NCBI RefSeq assembly: GCF_000377905.1
Contig: NZ_KB898878.1
Span: 35,303-99,302, forward strand
Direction: 5' to 3'
Origin: Thioalkalivibrio sp. ALMg11
Lineage (GTDB): Bacteria > Pseudomonadota > Gammaproteobacteria > Ectothiorhodospirales > Ectothiorhodospiraceae
DNA length: 64,000 bases
Numbering within the stretch: position 1 is the first letter of the stretch; the number at the start of each line of letters is the position of its first letter. The position numbers and the translations under genes are program-made. Below the pieces are notes generated by a model. It did no database searches. It saw nothing but the letters and a program-made list of their open reading frames with translations, and was not told where the DNA came from. Positions 1 through 8,110 of the stretch are shown in pieces.

Positions 1-207
1 CAAAGACCCTCGTAGGATGCGGACGAGCGTAGCGAATCGCATCGCGTGGGTGGGGTATGCCCCCGCCGTGAGCGGTGCGTTTCGCAGGGCTCCACGCACC
101 CTACGTTTGTGGGCGTTGCGGGGTGAGGGATGCTGCCGATTCGCGGATGAGTCGGCCCCCACAAAGACCCTCGTAGGATGCGGATGAGCGCAGCGAATCG
201 CATCACG
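1..207. repeat. GTAGGATG-type dispersed repeat, two direct copies plus an inverted arm
   Basis: A 46-bp block starting CAAAGACCCTCGTAGGATGC occurs at 1-46 and again at 162-207 with four differences. Between them, 74-105 holds the opposite arm, which reads GTGCGTTTCGCAGGGC and ends CCCTACG. The same family (GTAGGATG...GCGAAACGCATC with an inverted arm) recurs at 43295-43392, 43603-43700 and 56207-56241. No gene is visible in 1-229. The first copy begins exactly at the window edge, so the array may continue outside. Confidence 0.8.
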
Positions 208-229
208 GGGAGCGTGGCCCCGGAATGAG

Positions 230-727
230 CTATAGCGGATGCGCGGCCAGGCCGTGGTTGGGGCGGCTCCAGGGTTGGCTGGGTCGGGGGATCGGGGAGT
301 GGATGCGGTGGAGCATGCGGCGGTGGGGGATGCCGGCATCTTCGAAGGTGTCGCTGATGACGAAGAAGTCGTGGCGGGCGTAGAAGCCGATGCGGGCGCT
401 CTGGGCGTTCAGCCAGACCTCGCGCCAGCCGTGGCGGGCCGCGGCCTGGACGGCGCAGTCCAGCAGGCGCGAGCCGATGCCGTGCCCACGCCAGGGTTCG
501 CGCACGGCCATGCGGCCGATCTGCCCGGAGGGCAGCATGCGCAGGGTGCCGACCGGTTCATTGTTGGGGCCGGTGGCTAGCCAGTGCAGGGCGGCGGCGT
601 CCAGGCCGTCGAACTCCAGTGGTTCGGGCACGCCCTGTTCCGCGACGAAGACTTCGCAGCGAACCTGGGACAGTGCCTCGGTGTCGGCAGGCCAGGTGGC
701 CTCCCGGAAGGCGATGCGATGTTGCAT
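230..727 (-). CDS. GNAT-family N-acetyltransferase (ElaA-like)
   Basis: This is a predicted cytoplasmic acetyl-CoA-dependent N-acetyltransferase of 165 residues, essentially one GNAT domain. The early block EVFVAEQGVP (residues 25-34) followed by an acidic EFDGLD stretch is typical of the ElaA-like subgroup. The acetyl-CoA phosphate loop reads RGHGIGSRLL at residues 80-89, and a VWLNAQ strand follows. The reading frame is open upstream to 856, but the ATG at 727 has a strong GGAGGA ribosome site five bases before it, so the shorter start is chosen. The substrate cannot be read from the sequence. The gene stands alone between repeats, with no obvious operon partner. Confidence 0.85.
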   Translation of the reverse strand: MQHRIAFREATWPADTEALSQVRCEVFVAEQGVPEPLEFDGLDAAALHWLATGPNNEPVGTLRMLPSGQIGRMAVREPWRGHGIGSRLLDCAVQAAARHGWREVWLNAQSARIGFYARHDFFVISDTFEDAGIPHRRMLHRIHSPIPRPSQPWSRPNHGLAAHPL

Positions 728-1096
728 GGCAATCCTCCTCCGGAACGCTGTGAGGGAGAGCCCCAATCCGTACGCGAGCGGACGGGTGGATGAGTGGCTC
801 CCCGGCCTCCCTGGCCCTGGGTCCCGGACGGTAGAGTCTAGTCCACGTTCGGGCAATCTTCCTGTGAGTCAGTTAGCGGATCGTGAGCCGCGCGAACGGA
901 TCACTGTGCATGAAACGGAGGTGCCTTTTGTCGTAGCGCGCGCCGCGCGGCCATCCATGGGCGCGTGCGGGTTGCAGGGCGGGGCGATCGCCACGGCGCT
1001 TCGCGCCTCGCGATGACGGGTGAACGTTTGGCGCATGGTTTGAGCCTGCGCTGCACTTGCGCGAATGCAACAGCGGGCAACCGGGATGCGACGGAT
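728..1096. other. Intergenic region, no convincing gene
   Basis: These 369 bases contain no reading frame with a credible ribosome site. Positions 980-1017 carry a short dispersed-repeat fragment (GCGATCGCCACGGCGCTTCG ... CGCGATGACG) of a kind scattered through many proteobacterial genomes. A 65-codon minus-strand frame over it (873-1070) is Arg/Pro-rich and looks like translated repeat. Confidence 0.6.
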
Positions 1097-1684
1097 TCAG
1101 CGTTGGCCGATCAGGGTGTCGCGGAAGCGGCGGGACAGGGGATCTTCCGGGTGCAGCCAGATGCCGAAGTAGGCCGTGGCGAAGTCGTGGCCGGGGACCT
1201 CGACCAGGAGCGTGCCGTTTTGCAGCAGGCGGGTGCCGTGGCCCGGGCGGTATTCCAGGGCGTAGCGGTCACCGGCCTCCATGTCGCGGTAGGCGGCGTT
1301 GAAGGTCTCGAGTCGGTCGGACAGGGCCGCAAGGGTTTCCGGAGTCTGCTGGTCTTCGAGCAGGCTGTTGCCGCTCTTGCGGAAGTCGTCGGCGCTGATG
1401 GCGCGCAGGTACTCCAGTTCCAGGCGTTTGGGCGCGTCGGCCGTCAGCACATCATTCGGGGCGATGGCTTCCGGGACGTAGAGCGCCCCGACGTAGACGC
1501 GGAAGATGGTGTAGCGATAGAGACGCCCGGCGCGCAGCGGGACGGTCGTGTCGTCGATGGTGACCGCGGCGGCAAAGCGGACGCCGTCAATCTCGGTCGT
1601 GGCGCTGGCGGGTGCGGCGATCAGGAGCAGCGCAAACAGTAGGGATGTGAACAGGGTCCCGCGGCGGGTGGCGTGGTCATTCAT
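1097..1684 (-). CDS. Exported chalcone-isomerase-like protein
   Basis: This 195-residue protein has a clear signal peptide (basic start, hydrophobic residues about 10-25, cleavage near APASA-TTEIDG) and is expected in the periplasm. The remainder matches the chalcone-isomerase-like family: an ...VRFAAAVTID... strand, an IFRVYVGALYVPE block near residues 66-78, a region rich in L and D where partner surfaces lie, and a C-terminal YFGIWLHPEDPLS-RFRDTL motif. Bacterial members are not known to isomerise chalcones; the fold binds fatty-acid-like ligands in some relatives. It is the last gene of the lipid-modification operon. Its ATG overlaps the stop of the preceding MFS gene as ATGA, which implies translational coupling. 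A lipid-binding role is inferred from this context. Confidence 0.82.
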   Translation of the reverse strand: MNDHATRRGTLFTSLLFALLLIAAPASATTEIDGVRFAAAVTIDDTTVPLRAGRLYRYTIFRVYVGALYVPEAIAPNDVLTADAPKRLELEYLRAISADDFRKSGNSLLEDQQTPETLAALSDRLETFNAAYRDMEAGDRYALEYRPGHGTRLLQNGTLLVEVPGHDFATAYFGIWLHPEDPLSRRFRDTLIGQR

Positions 1685-3024
1685 GGGGTGGTTCCTCCGG
1701 GCTGGGCGGAAGGTACGGCGCGTTCGCGCACGTGGATGCGTTCGCGCAGGGCGTGCTGGGCGTCGGCGTCGATGGGGAAGCGCCAGATCAGGGCCATCGC
1801 CGCCAGCTTGAACAGGACCGGCAGGCCGGCGTAGGCCAGGGCCAGCACCAGCAGGGCGGTGGGGCCGTTGTCGCCGGCGGCGGAGAAGCCGGCCAGGCCC
1901 AGCAGCGGGAAGCTGAGGCCCACGGCCAGGGCGAGCGCGAGCTTGGTGGCCATGCCCCACAGGCCGAAGAACAGCCCGGCGCGCTCGCCGCCGCCGTCGG
2001 CGGTGTCCTGGTCGATCACGTCGGCCTGCATCGCGGCGGGCAGCGCCAGGTCGACCCCGAGGCTGAGGCCGGTCAGTACGGTGATGGCGTAGAACGCGAG
2101 CACGTCGCCGGAACCGAGGAACGGGACCCAGATGAAGAAGGCCGAGGCGAGCAGCATCGAGAGCGTCCACACCCGGTGCTTGGGCAGGCGGCGAGCGAGG
2201 CGCAGCCACAGTGGCAGGGCGAGAATGCCGGTGGCGAAGTAGACCAACAGTAGCGGCCCGGCGTGGCCGGGGGCCTCCAGCACGTGGGTGATGAACAGCA
2301 GGAACAGGGTGGCCGGGATGGCGTTGGCGGTGCCGTTCAGGACCCAGGCGAGGACCAGGCGGCGGAACGGTCGGTTGGACCGCAGCAGGGTCCAGCCGGC
2401 GCGCCAGGCCACGGGGGGCAGGCGCCCCGGTCGCTCCGGCACCCGCCAGAGGAGGATCACGAAGGCGATGGGTAGCAGCACCCACAGCAGCACGGCGAGG
2501 GTGGCGAGGGCCGCGCCGGCATCGTCCTGCAGGCCCAGGACCGCGGGCAGCGCCGCGGCCGTTACCGTGCCCAGGACCACGAAGCCTTCGCGCGTGGCGG
2601 TGATGCGCGAGCGCTCGTGGTAGTCGCCGGAGAGCTCGGCACCCCAGGCGGCATAGGGCAGGGCGACCAGTGTCCAGCCGAGGTAGACCAGGGTGCTGAA
2701 GACCAGCAGATACCAGGCCCCGGCATCGGCCGGCGGACGGAACAGGAAGGGCGCGGCGATCAACAACAGCGGGACGCCGGCGAGCATGACCGCGCGCCGC
2801 CGCCAGGCGCCGGGGATGCGGTCGGACAGATGGCCGATCAGCGGGTCGGTGACGACATCCAGTAGCCGCGCCAGCAACAGGAATACCCCGACCAGGGTGA
2901 CGCCCAGGCCGGTGTGCTCGGCGTAGTGGGCGGGAAGGAAGACGTACAGCGGCAGGCCGAGCACGGCCAGGGGCATGCCCAGGCCGCCGTAGGCGAACAG
3001 CCGCGGCCAGCGGAGGGTGTTCAC
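1681..3024 (-). CDS. MFS carrier, GPH (glycoside-pentoside-hexuronide) type
   Basis: This is a 447-residue inner-membrane transporter with about twelve hydrophobic segments. The signature between segments 2 and 3, DVVTDPLIGHLSDR (residues 56-69), is the COG2211/GPH hallmark. The substrate is unknown; members found in this lipid-modification neighbourhood are not assumed to move sugars. The start is GTG at 3022-3024, one base after the TGA of the cyclopropane-synthase-like gene, so the two are probably translationally coupled. The 3' end overlaps the chalcone-isomerase-like gene by four bases. The basic-acidic C-terminal tail (after residue 425) is soluble. Confidence 0.85.
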   Translation of the reverse strand: MNTLRWPRLFAYGGLGMPLAVLGLPLYVFLPAHYAEHTGLGVTLVGVFLLLARLLDVVTDPLIGHLSDRIPGAWRRRAVMLAGVPLLLIAAPFLFRPPADAGAWYLLVFSTLVYLGWTLVALPYAAWGAELSGDYHERSRITATREGFVVLGTVTAAALPAVLGLQDDAGAALATLAVLLWVLLPIAFVILLWRVPERPGRLPPVAWRAGWTLLRSNRPFRRLVLAWVLNGTANAIPATLFLLFITHVLEAPGHAGPLLLVYFATGILALPLWLRLARRLPKHRVWTLSMLLASAFFIWVPFLGSGDVLAFYAITVLTGLSLGVDLALPAAMQADVIDQDTADGGGERAGLFFGLWGMATKLALALAVGLSFPLLGLAGFSAAGDNGPTALLVLALAYAGLPVLFKLAAMALIWRFPIDADAQHALRERIHVRERAVPSAQPGGTTP

Positions 3025-3025
3025 C

Positions 3026-4282
3026 TCATCGCGTCACGGGGTCGTCGCCCGGCGTGGCGGGCTGGACGGGGCTTTGCAGGACCGCCTGCATCAGGTTCAC
3101 GCGGGCGGTGTCGAAGCCGACCTCGCAGTAGGCGAGGTAGTAGCGCCACATGCGCAGGAAGGACTGCGAGTAGCCCAGCGCCTCGATCACCGGCTCCGCC
3201 TGGCGGACCTCCCGGTGCCAGTGACGCAGCGTGCGCGCGTAGTCCTCGCCGAACAGGGCCTGGTCATCGACCGTGAGCCCGGCGCGCTCGGCCTCCGCGT
3301 TGAAGCGCGGGACCGAGGGCAGCATGCCACCGGGGAAGATGTAGAGCTGGATGAAGTCGGCGTTGCGGCGGTAGTACTCGAAGGCCTCCTCCGCGATGGT
3401 GATGACCTGCAGCGCCGCGCGGCCGCCGGGGCGCAGGCAGCTGCGGACCTTGGCGAAGAACGTCGGCCACCACTGCTCGCCCACGGCCTCGAACATCTCG
3501 ATCGAGACCACGTGATCAAAGGTGCCCTGCAGGTCGCGGTAGTCCTGCAGGCGCAGCTCCACGCGGTCGCTCAGGCCGGCGCGTTCGATGCGGGCGCGGG
3601 CGTAGTCGAGTTGCTCCTGCGAGAGCGTGACCCCGGTGACGCGGTAGCCGCGCTGTGCGGCCATCTCGGCGAAGCCCCCCCAGCCACAGCCGATCTCCAG
3701 GATGTGCGCGCCGGGCTCGGCGTTCAGCTGATCCAGCAGGCGGGTGTACTTCTGCGCCTGGGCCTGTTCCAGGGCCTCGTCGCCGCGGGTGAACAGCGCC
3801 GACGAGTAGCTCATGGTGCGGTCCAGCCACAGGTCGTAGAAGTCGTTGCCGAGATCGTAGTGGAAGCGGATGTTGGCGCGGCTGCCGCGGCGGCTGTTGC
3901 GGTGCATCCAGTGGCGCATGCGGTCGCTGGCACGCTGCCACGCCGGGCGCTCGGCCATCGCCGCCAGGGCCTGTTCGTTGTCGGTGGCGAAGCGCAGCAG
4001 GGCCTGCAGGTCGGGGGTGATCCAGTCGCCACTGATGAAGCCTTCGGCAAAGCCGATATCGCCGTGGCGCAGCAGGCGCAGGATGGCCCGCCACGGGCGG
4101 CGGAAGTGCCATACCGCCTCGACGCCGGCCTTGCGCCCGCGCACGGTCATGCGGTCGCCGGAGGGGGCAATCAGGGTGACCTGCCCGGTGTCGATATCTT
4201 TCAGCGCGCGGGCGATCAGGCGCAGGGCCCAGTCGGGCCGGGCCGTGCCTTCCTGCGGGGTGTCGAGGTGGTCGAGGGCCAT
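3026..4282 (-). CDS. Cyclopropane-fatty-acyl-phospholipid synthase-like methyltransferase
   Basis: This 418-residue enzyme would use S-adenosylmethionine to methylenate or methylate unsaturated acyl chains in membrane phospholipids. It has the family's N-terminal lipid-binding part (residues 1-150), the stretch IRFHYDLGNDFYDLWLD around residues 140-156, the SAM motif LEIGCGWGG near residue 190, and the C-terminal YYLAYCEVGF containing the family's conserved cysteine. Its length is normal. The ATG shares one base with the TAA of the DUF1365 gene. In this operon type, with FAD oxidoreductase and DUF1365, the homologue may act as a UfaM-like methylase of furan or methylated fatty acids rather than a housekeeping Cfa; the sequence alone does not decide this. 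Confidence 0.9.
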   Translation of the reverse strand: MALDHLDTPQEGTARPDWALRLIARALKDIDTGQVTLIAPSGDRMTVRGRKAGVEAVWHFRRPWRAILRLLRHGDIGFAEGFISGDWITPDLQALLRFATDNEQALAAMAERPAWQRASDRMRHWMHRNSRRGSRANIRFHYDLGNDFYDLWLDRTMSYSSALFTRGDEALEQAQAQKYTRLLDQLNAEPGAHILEIGCGWGGFAEMAAQRGYRVTGVTLSQEQLDYARARIERAGLSDRVELRLQDYRDLQGTFDHVVSIEMFEAVGEQWWPTFFAKVRSCLRPGGRAALQVITIAEEAFEYYRRNADFIQLYIFPGGMLPSVPRFNAEAERAGLTVDDQALFGEDYARTLRHWHREVRQAEPVIEALGYSQSFLRMWRYYLAYCEVGFDTARVNLMQAVLQSPVQPATPGDDPVTR

Positions 4283-5052
4283 TAGTCGATCTCCTGTGCG
4301 GGGGGTGCGGGCCGCGGGTGATAGCGCCCGCCGCGCCACCAGATCCTGAGTGCCTGCCAGTGGATCTGGGGCAGGACCTTGAGGGTCATCCAGGGCTTTT
4401 TCAGGAAGGCGGCAAGCAGCGCGCGGTCGCTGAACGGGCGCAGGCGGCCGTGTTGCGAGGCCACCAGCATCAGCTCCTGATCCTGGTATTCGTTGATCGC
4501 GATGCGCAGCGACGCGCCGGACTGCAGGCGCGGCGGCGTCAGGGTGAAGGCGTAGCGCGCGTGCATGTCGATGAACGGCGAGACGTGGAAGGCCTTGTTC
4601 TTTTCCTGGCGCACGGGGAGGGCCATGGGGGCCCCGTCTTCGTGCAGCAGATAGTGGTGGTGCTCGCCGAAGGTGTTGCGCACCTCCAGCAGGATGGCGC
4701 GCAGGTCGCCGTCGGCATGCCAGGCGTACCAGACGCTGAGCGGGTTGAAGGCGTGTCCGAGGACGCGCGGCATGGTCAACAGGTGGATCGGGCCACCGGC
4801 CAGGTCGATGGAATGTTCGGCCAGGCGGGCCTCGATCCACGGGCGCCAGGGGCGGCCGTCGCGCGGCCCATGGTCGCGGGTGCGCAGGCTGAACAGGTTG
4901 AAGCGATTCAGCGAGAACAGGCGGTAGCTCCGGGTGGTCTCAGCGAGGCGATCAATATCGAACAGCGCGCTGATCACAGGATAGCGAAAGCGGTACCGCT
5001 GCGGGAAGAACCGCTGATGCAGCACCGTGCCATGGACCAGGGCGGCGTCCAT
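4282..5052 (-). CDS. DUF1365 family protein
   Basis: This 256-residue protein has no predicted signal peptide. The family signature is plain: VLHQRFFPQRYRFRYPV at the start, MPRVLGHAFNPLSVWY near residues 95-110, and the KAFHVSPF motif near 153-160. The family's activity is not established. It almost always sits beside a COG2907 FAD oxidoreductase and a cyclopropane-synthase homologue, as here, so a role in the same acyl-chain modification is inferred. Its ATG follows immediately on the TGA of the FAD oxidoreductase gene (TGAATG), and its stop overlaps the next start, consistent with one transcript. Confidence 0.88.
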   Translation of the reverse strand: MDAALVHGTVLHQRFFPQRYRFRYPVISALFDIDRLAETTRSYRLFSLNRFNLFSLRTRDHGPRDGRPWRPWIEARLAEHSIDLAGGPIHLLTMPRVLGHAFNPLSVWYAWHADGDLRAILLEVRNTFGEHHHYLLHEDGAPMALPVRQEKNKAFHVSPFIDMHARYAFTLTPPRLQSGASLRIAINEYQDQELMLVASQHGRLRPFSDRALLAAFLKKPWMTLKVLPQIHWQALRIWWRGGRYHPRPAPPAQEID

Positions 5053-6435
5053 TCAGGCGCTCCGGGATTGCGCGGCCGGCGCGTGGACCGGCGCCGGGCC
5101 GCCGCCGTGGGTGGCGGGTTCCGGTTCGCGCCCGGGGCGGGCGGGGGTGTGCGCAGGGTGCGCCGGGAGCGACCACGGTGGTTCGATGCCCAGCGACTGC
5201 CCGACGGCGACTGCCGAGCGCAGCCCATCCTCGTGGAAGCCGTAGCCCATCCACGCACCCGCGAAGTACAGGTGGTTCTCGCCCTGGGTGGCCGCGAGGC
5301 GCTGGCGCGCCTTCTCCGCCGCGGTGTCCATGACCGGGTGTTCCCAGTGCTGTTCGCGAAGCACGTGGTTCGGGTGCGGCTCGCGCCAGGGGTTCAGGCT
5401 GATGATGTAGTCCTGACGCCGATCCAGGCGATGCAGGCGGTTCATCCAGTAGGACACGGAGACGCTGTCACGTGCCTGGGTGGTGCGCCCGGAGAGATAG
5501 TTCCAGGAGGACCACACGCGGCGCGAGCGTGGCATCAGCGCCGGGTCGGTGTGCAGCAGCGCGCGGTTGGGCTGGAAGCGGCAGGCAGCCAGCAGACGCT
5601 CGCGGGCCGGGTCGGCCCTGTTCAGCAGCCAGCGCGCGGTGTTCGCGTGGCAGGCGAAGACGACCGCGTCGAAGCCAGCCGCCTGCTCGTGGGTCAGGAC
5701 CCGCCACTGGTCGGCCTCGGGGATCACTGCGCGCACCGGCTGGTGAACCACGCTGCCGGGTTCCAGACGCCGCGCCAGGCGCTGGACGTATTCGCGGCTG
5801 CCGCCGACCACCGTGCGCCACTGCGGGCGGTCGCGCAGATCCAGCAGGCCGTGGTTATGAAAGAACTGCAGGAAGCTGGCGGCCGGGAACTCGCGGATTT
5901 CCTCGGGCGGGCAGGACCAGATCGCGGCGGCCATCGGCAGCAGGTAGTCCTCGGTGAAGCCGCGGCCCAGACGGTGCCGGGCGAGAAACGCGCCGAGGGT
6001 GCCTTCCGGGCTCTCGCCACGCTCGAACAGGCCCTTGCCCAGGCGGTTGAAGCGCAGGATGTCGCTCGCCATGCGCAGGAAACTCGGGCGTACCAGGTTG
6101 CGGCGCTGGGCGAACAGGGTGTTCAGATCCGAGCCGGCGTATTCCACGCCCGCGGGCTGGCGCGAGTAGCCGAAGGACATGTCGGTGTCCTGGGTGGGGG
6201 CGTCCAGCTCCGTGAACAGGCGGGTGAGCAGGGGGTAGTTGCGCTCGTTGTAGACCACGAAGCCGGTGTCGATGGCCGTGCGGCCCTGCGGGTCGGGGAC
6301 TTCCACCGTATGAGCATGGCCGCCGAGCGCCGGTTCCGACTCGAACAGCTGGACCTGGTGCCGGGTCTGCAGAATCCAGGCGGCGGACAGGCCGGCGATG
6401 CCTCCACCGATGACGGCGATGCGCGAGCGTTTCAT
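5053..6435 (-). CDS. FAD-dependent oxidoreductase of the amine-oxidase fold (COG2907)
   Basis: This 460-residue flavoprotein carries an N-terminal dinucleotide-binding motif, VIGGGIAGLSAAW (residues 8-20), then ESEPALGGHAHT, the second flavin contact of COG2907 proteins. The CFAGAWMGYGFHEDG-like block (LYFAGAWMGYGFHEDGL, about residues 395-411) closes the FAD site. The last 40 residues are Pro/Ala-rich and probably disordered. It heads a five-gene operon with DUF1365, the cyclopropane-synthase homologue, an MFS carrier and a chalcone-isomerase-like protein. By family precedent it probably desaturates or oxidises a methylated acyl chain. The promoter region with TGTACA repeats lies directly upstream. 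Confidence 0.88.
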   Translation of the reverse strand: MKRSRIAVIGGGIAGLSAAWILQTRHQVQLFESEPALGGHAHTVEVPDPQGRTAIDTGFVVYNERNYPLLTRLFTELDAPTQDTDMSFGYSRQPAGVEYAGSDLNTLFAQRRNLVRPSFLRMASDILRFNRLGKGLFERGESPEGTLGAFLARHRLGRGFTEDYLLPMAAAIWSCPPEEIREFPAASFLQFFHNHGLLDLRDRPQWRTVVGGSREYVQRLARRLEPGSVVHQPVRAVIPEADQWRVLTHEQAAGFDAVVFACHANTARWLLNRADPARERLLAACRFQPNRALLHTDPALMPRSRRVWSSWNYLSGRTTQARDSVSVSYWMNRLHRLDRRQDYIISLNPWREPHPNHVLREQHWEHPVMDTAAEKARQRLAATQGENHLYFAGAWMGYGFHEDGLRSAVAVGQSLGIEPPWSLPAHPAHTPARPGREPEPATHGGGPAPVHAPAAQSRSA

Positions 6436-6463
6436 GGTGGTGACTCCTCGAGCCAGAAGGCGA

Positions 6464-6500
6464 TGTACATCTTATACAATAGCTGTACAATTTTTGTAAA
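6464..6500. promoter_or_regulatory. Divergent promoter with TGTACA-type operator repeats
   Basis: This is an AT-rich island in a GC-rich region, between the lipid operon (minus) and the DUF3429-folE pair (plus). On the plus strand TGTACA lies at 6464-6469, TATACA at 6473-6478 and TGTACA at 6484-6489. TACAA-N3-TTGTA (6486-6498) is an inverted repeat. On the minus strand the repeats overlap a promoter-like TTTACA-N18-TATAAG, and the slightly long spacer suits a MerR-class regulator. MerR/LitR/CarH-type control is inferred; the regulator is not in the window. Confidence 0.55.
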
Positions 6501-6578
6501 TGGTGGCGGTAAAAAGTTCCTCGGTTTCCAATAGGGGAGCGGTTCACCGCGAAACAGGCGCTGAGGGAGATGCGGATC

Positions 6579-7364
6579 GTGAACACAGACGACAAGGCAC
6601 AAGCGGACGCCCCCGAGTGGCCGGCGGAGCTGCGCGATGCACTGACGACCCACGAGATCGTGGGGATTACCTCCGGGCTGTCGGATTTCCGGGATGCCGA
6701 GGCGCTTCTGGAGGCGACGGCAGCGGGGCGCTGGCAGCGGCTGGAGTGGGGCATGGGCTCGGCCCATAACCGCGCGCAGTTCCATGCGTTGCAACAGGCC
6801 ACCGGCGCCACGGTGCTTCCGCTGTTCGTGTCGCGCGAAGGGGTGATCGGCGGCCTGCCCGAGCTGCGCGAGTACCTGGGCCACAGGGCCCTGCAGGCAC
6901 GCGGCGAGGGGCCTCGGCCGGACGCGCCGGCACCTGCGCTTCAGGTGCTCGGGTACGCCGGGCTGCTACCCTTTGCGTTCTTCGGTATCGGGGTCTGGAT
7001 GGCCCAGCCCGAATGGCAGGTTTTCGCGCTGGAGGCCCTGGCGCTCTATGGTGCGGTGATCCTGTCGTTTCTGGGGGCGATCCACTGGGGGATCTATCTG
7101 GCGGATCGGCAGCACCGGGTGGGCCCGCTGTCGGCCCCGGTGTGGGCGGTAGTGCCACCCATCCTGGCCTGGCTGGCGGTGCTGCAGCCGCTGCCGGAAG
7201 CGCTGATGACCCTGGCGGTTCTGTTTCTCGGGGTGTTGTGGGTGGATCGGCTGGGTCTGCAGCGGCGGGCGTTGCCCCGTGGGTATCTCGCCCTGCGCCT
7301 GGTGCTGACGGTGGGGGCGATGCTGGCCCTGGCCTCAGGCCTCGCGGTCACCGTCGCGGCCTGA
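6579..7364 (+). CDS. Glutaredoxin-like domain fused to DUF3429 membrane domain
   Basis: This is a two-part protein of about 261 residues. Residues 1-105 read like a glutaredoxin: a first strand IVGITSG, a helix with DAEALLEA, a TGATVLPLFV stretch in the place of the TVP cis-proline loop, and GVIGGLPELREYL in the place of the GGxxDL signature. The CxxC redox centre is absent (SDFR at that position), so thiol chemistry is unlikely. Residues 125-260 form about five membrane segments matching DUF3429, including FLGAIHWGIYLA. The GTG at 6579 is preferred because GAGGGAG lies nine bases upstream; the in-frame ATG at 6570 directly abuts that site. folE follows after 24 bases. Confidence 0.75.
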   Translation: MNTDDKAQADAPEWPAELRDALTTHEIVGITSGLSDFRDAEALLEATAAGRWQRLEWGMGSAHNRAQFHALQQATGATVLPLFVSREGVIGGLPELREYLGHRALQARGEGPRPDAPAPALQVLGYAGLLPFAFFGIGVWMAQPEWQVFALEALALYGAVILSFLGAIHWGIYLADRQHRVGPLSAPVWAVVPPILAWLAVLQPLPEALMTLAVLFLGVLWVDRLGLQRRALPRGYLALRLVLTVGAMLALASGLAVTVAA

Positions 7365-7388
7365 GCAGGAAAAAGGAAGAACGCGAGA

Positions 7389-8042
7389 ATGAACAAGAAC
7401 AAGGAACCATCGATGAACGCAGATGCCCGCATGGCCGACGAGCCGACGGCCACCCGTGCCTCGGGCCAGCCGCTGGCCGCCCCGGAACAGCTCGCCGAGC
7501 ACTATCGCGAGATTCTCGCCGGGCTCGGCGAGAATCCGCAGCGCGAGGGCCTGGTGGATACGCCGATGCGCGCGGCCAAGGCCATGCAGTATCTGACGCG
7601 GGGCTATCAGCAGGATCTGGACACGATCGTGAATGATGCGTTGTTCTCGTCCGATAACGACGAGATGGTCCTGCTGCGCGATATCGAGCTGTACTCCCTG
7701 TGCGAGCATCACCTGCTGCCGATTATTGGCAAGGTGCATGTCGCCTATCTGCCCGATGGCAAGGTGATCGGCCTGTCGAAGATTGCCCGCATTGTGGATA
7801 TGTTCGCCGCGCGGCTGCAGATCCAGGAGAGCCTGACCCGTGAGATCGCCGAGGCCCTGATGCAGGTGACGGGGGCCAAGGGAGTTGGCGTGGTGGTGGA
7901 TGCCAAGCACATGTGCATGACCATGCGCGGGGTGGAGAAGCAGCACTCCTCGATGGCGACCTCGGTGATGCTGGGTGCCTTCCGCGAGGACGGCCGGACG
8001 CGGCGCGAATTTCTCCATCTGATCAGCCGCACGGGTCACTGA
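7389..8042 (+). CDS. folE: GTP cyclohydrolase I
   Basis: This enzyme converts GTP to 7,8-dihydroneopterin triphosphate, the entry to folate and other pterins. The 217-residue protein has the type-I core: zinc ligands in SLCEHHLLP (about residues 103-111) and in KHMCMTMRG (about 170-178), the substrate loop [12 protein letters not shown], and [11 protein letters not shown]. Residues 1-30 are a variable polar leader. A second ATG at 7413 has a better-placed AAGGAA and could be the true start. The gene sits with a DUF3429 protein opposite the lipid-modification operon rather than with folate genes. It could therefore be a regulated paralogue, perhaps supplying a pterin chromophore or the pterin-like cluster at 11199-14499. 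Confidence 0.93.
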   Translation: MNKNKEPSMNADARMADEPTATRASGQPLAAPEQLAEHYREILAGLGENPQREGLVDTPMRAAKAMQYLTRGYQQDLDTIVNDALFSSDNDEMVLLRDIELYSLCEHHLLPIIGKVHVAYLPDGKVIGLSKIARIVDMFAARLQIQESLTREIAEALMQVTGAKGVGVVVDAKHMCMTMRGVEKQHSSMATSVMLGAFREDGRTRREFLHLISRTGH

Positions 8043-8080
8043 AACGGGCGCCCAGGCCGGTGTCTTGAGACGGGCCGCAC

Positions 8081-8110
8081 AAAAAAATGGCCCGGCGAAG
8101 ACGCCGGGCC
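8081..8110 (-). terminator. Hairpin with a T-tract on the minus strand
   Basis: GGCCCGGCG (8089-8097), loop AAGA and CGCCGGGCC (8102-8110) form a perfect nine-pair stem. The T-run that makes an intrinsic terminator lies on the minus strand (seven T at 8087-8081). On the plus strand, where folE ends 39 bases earlier, the stem is followed by six A. It therefore fits termination of antisense transcription better than of folE. Confidence 0.5.

Noticed and set aside
873-1070. 65-codon minus-strand frame
   Set aside because: It translates a dispersed repeat; no ribosome site, and it is Arg/Pro-rich.
3026-4282. Housekeeping cfa
   Set aside because: The operon with FAD oxidoreductase and DUF1365 is not the usual setting of a stationary-phase cfa gene, so no gene symbol is given.
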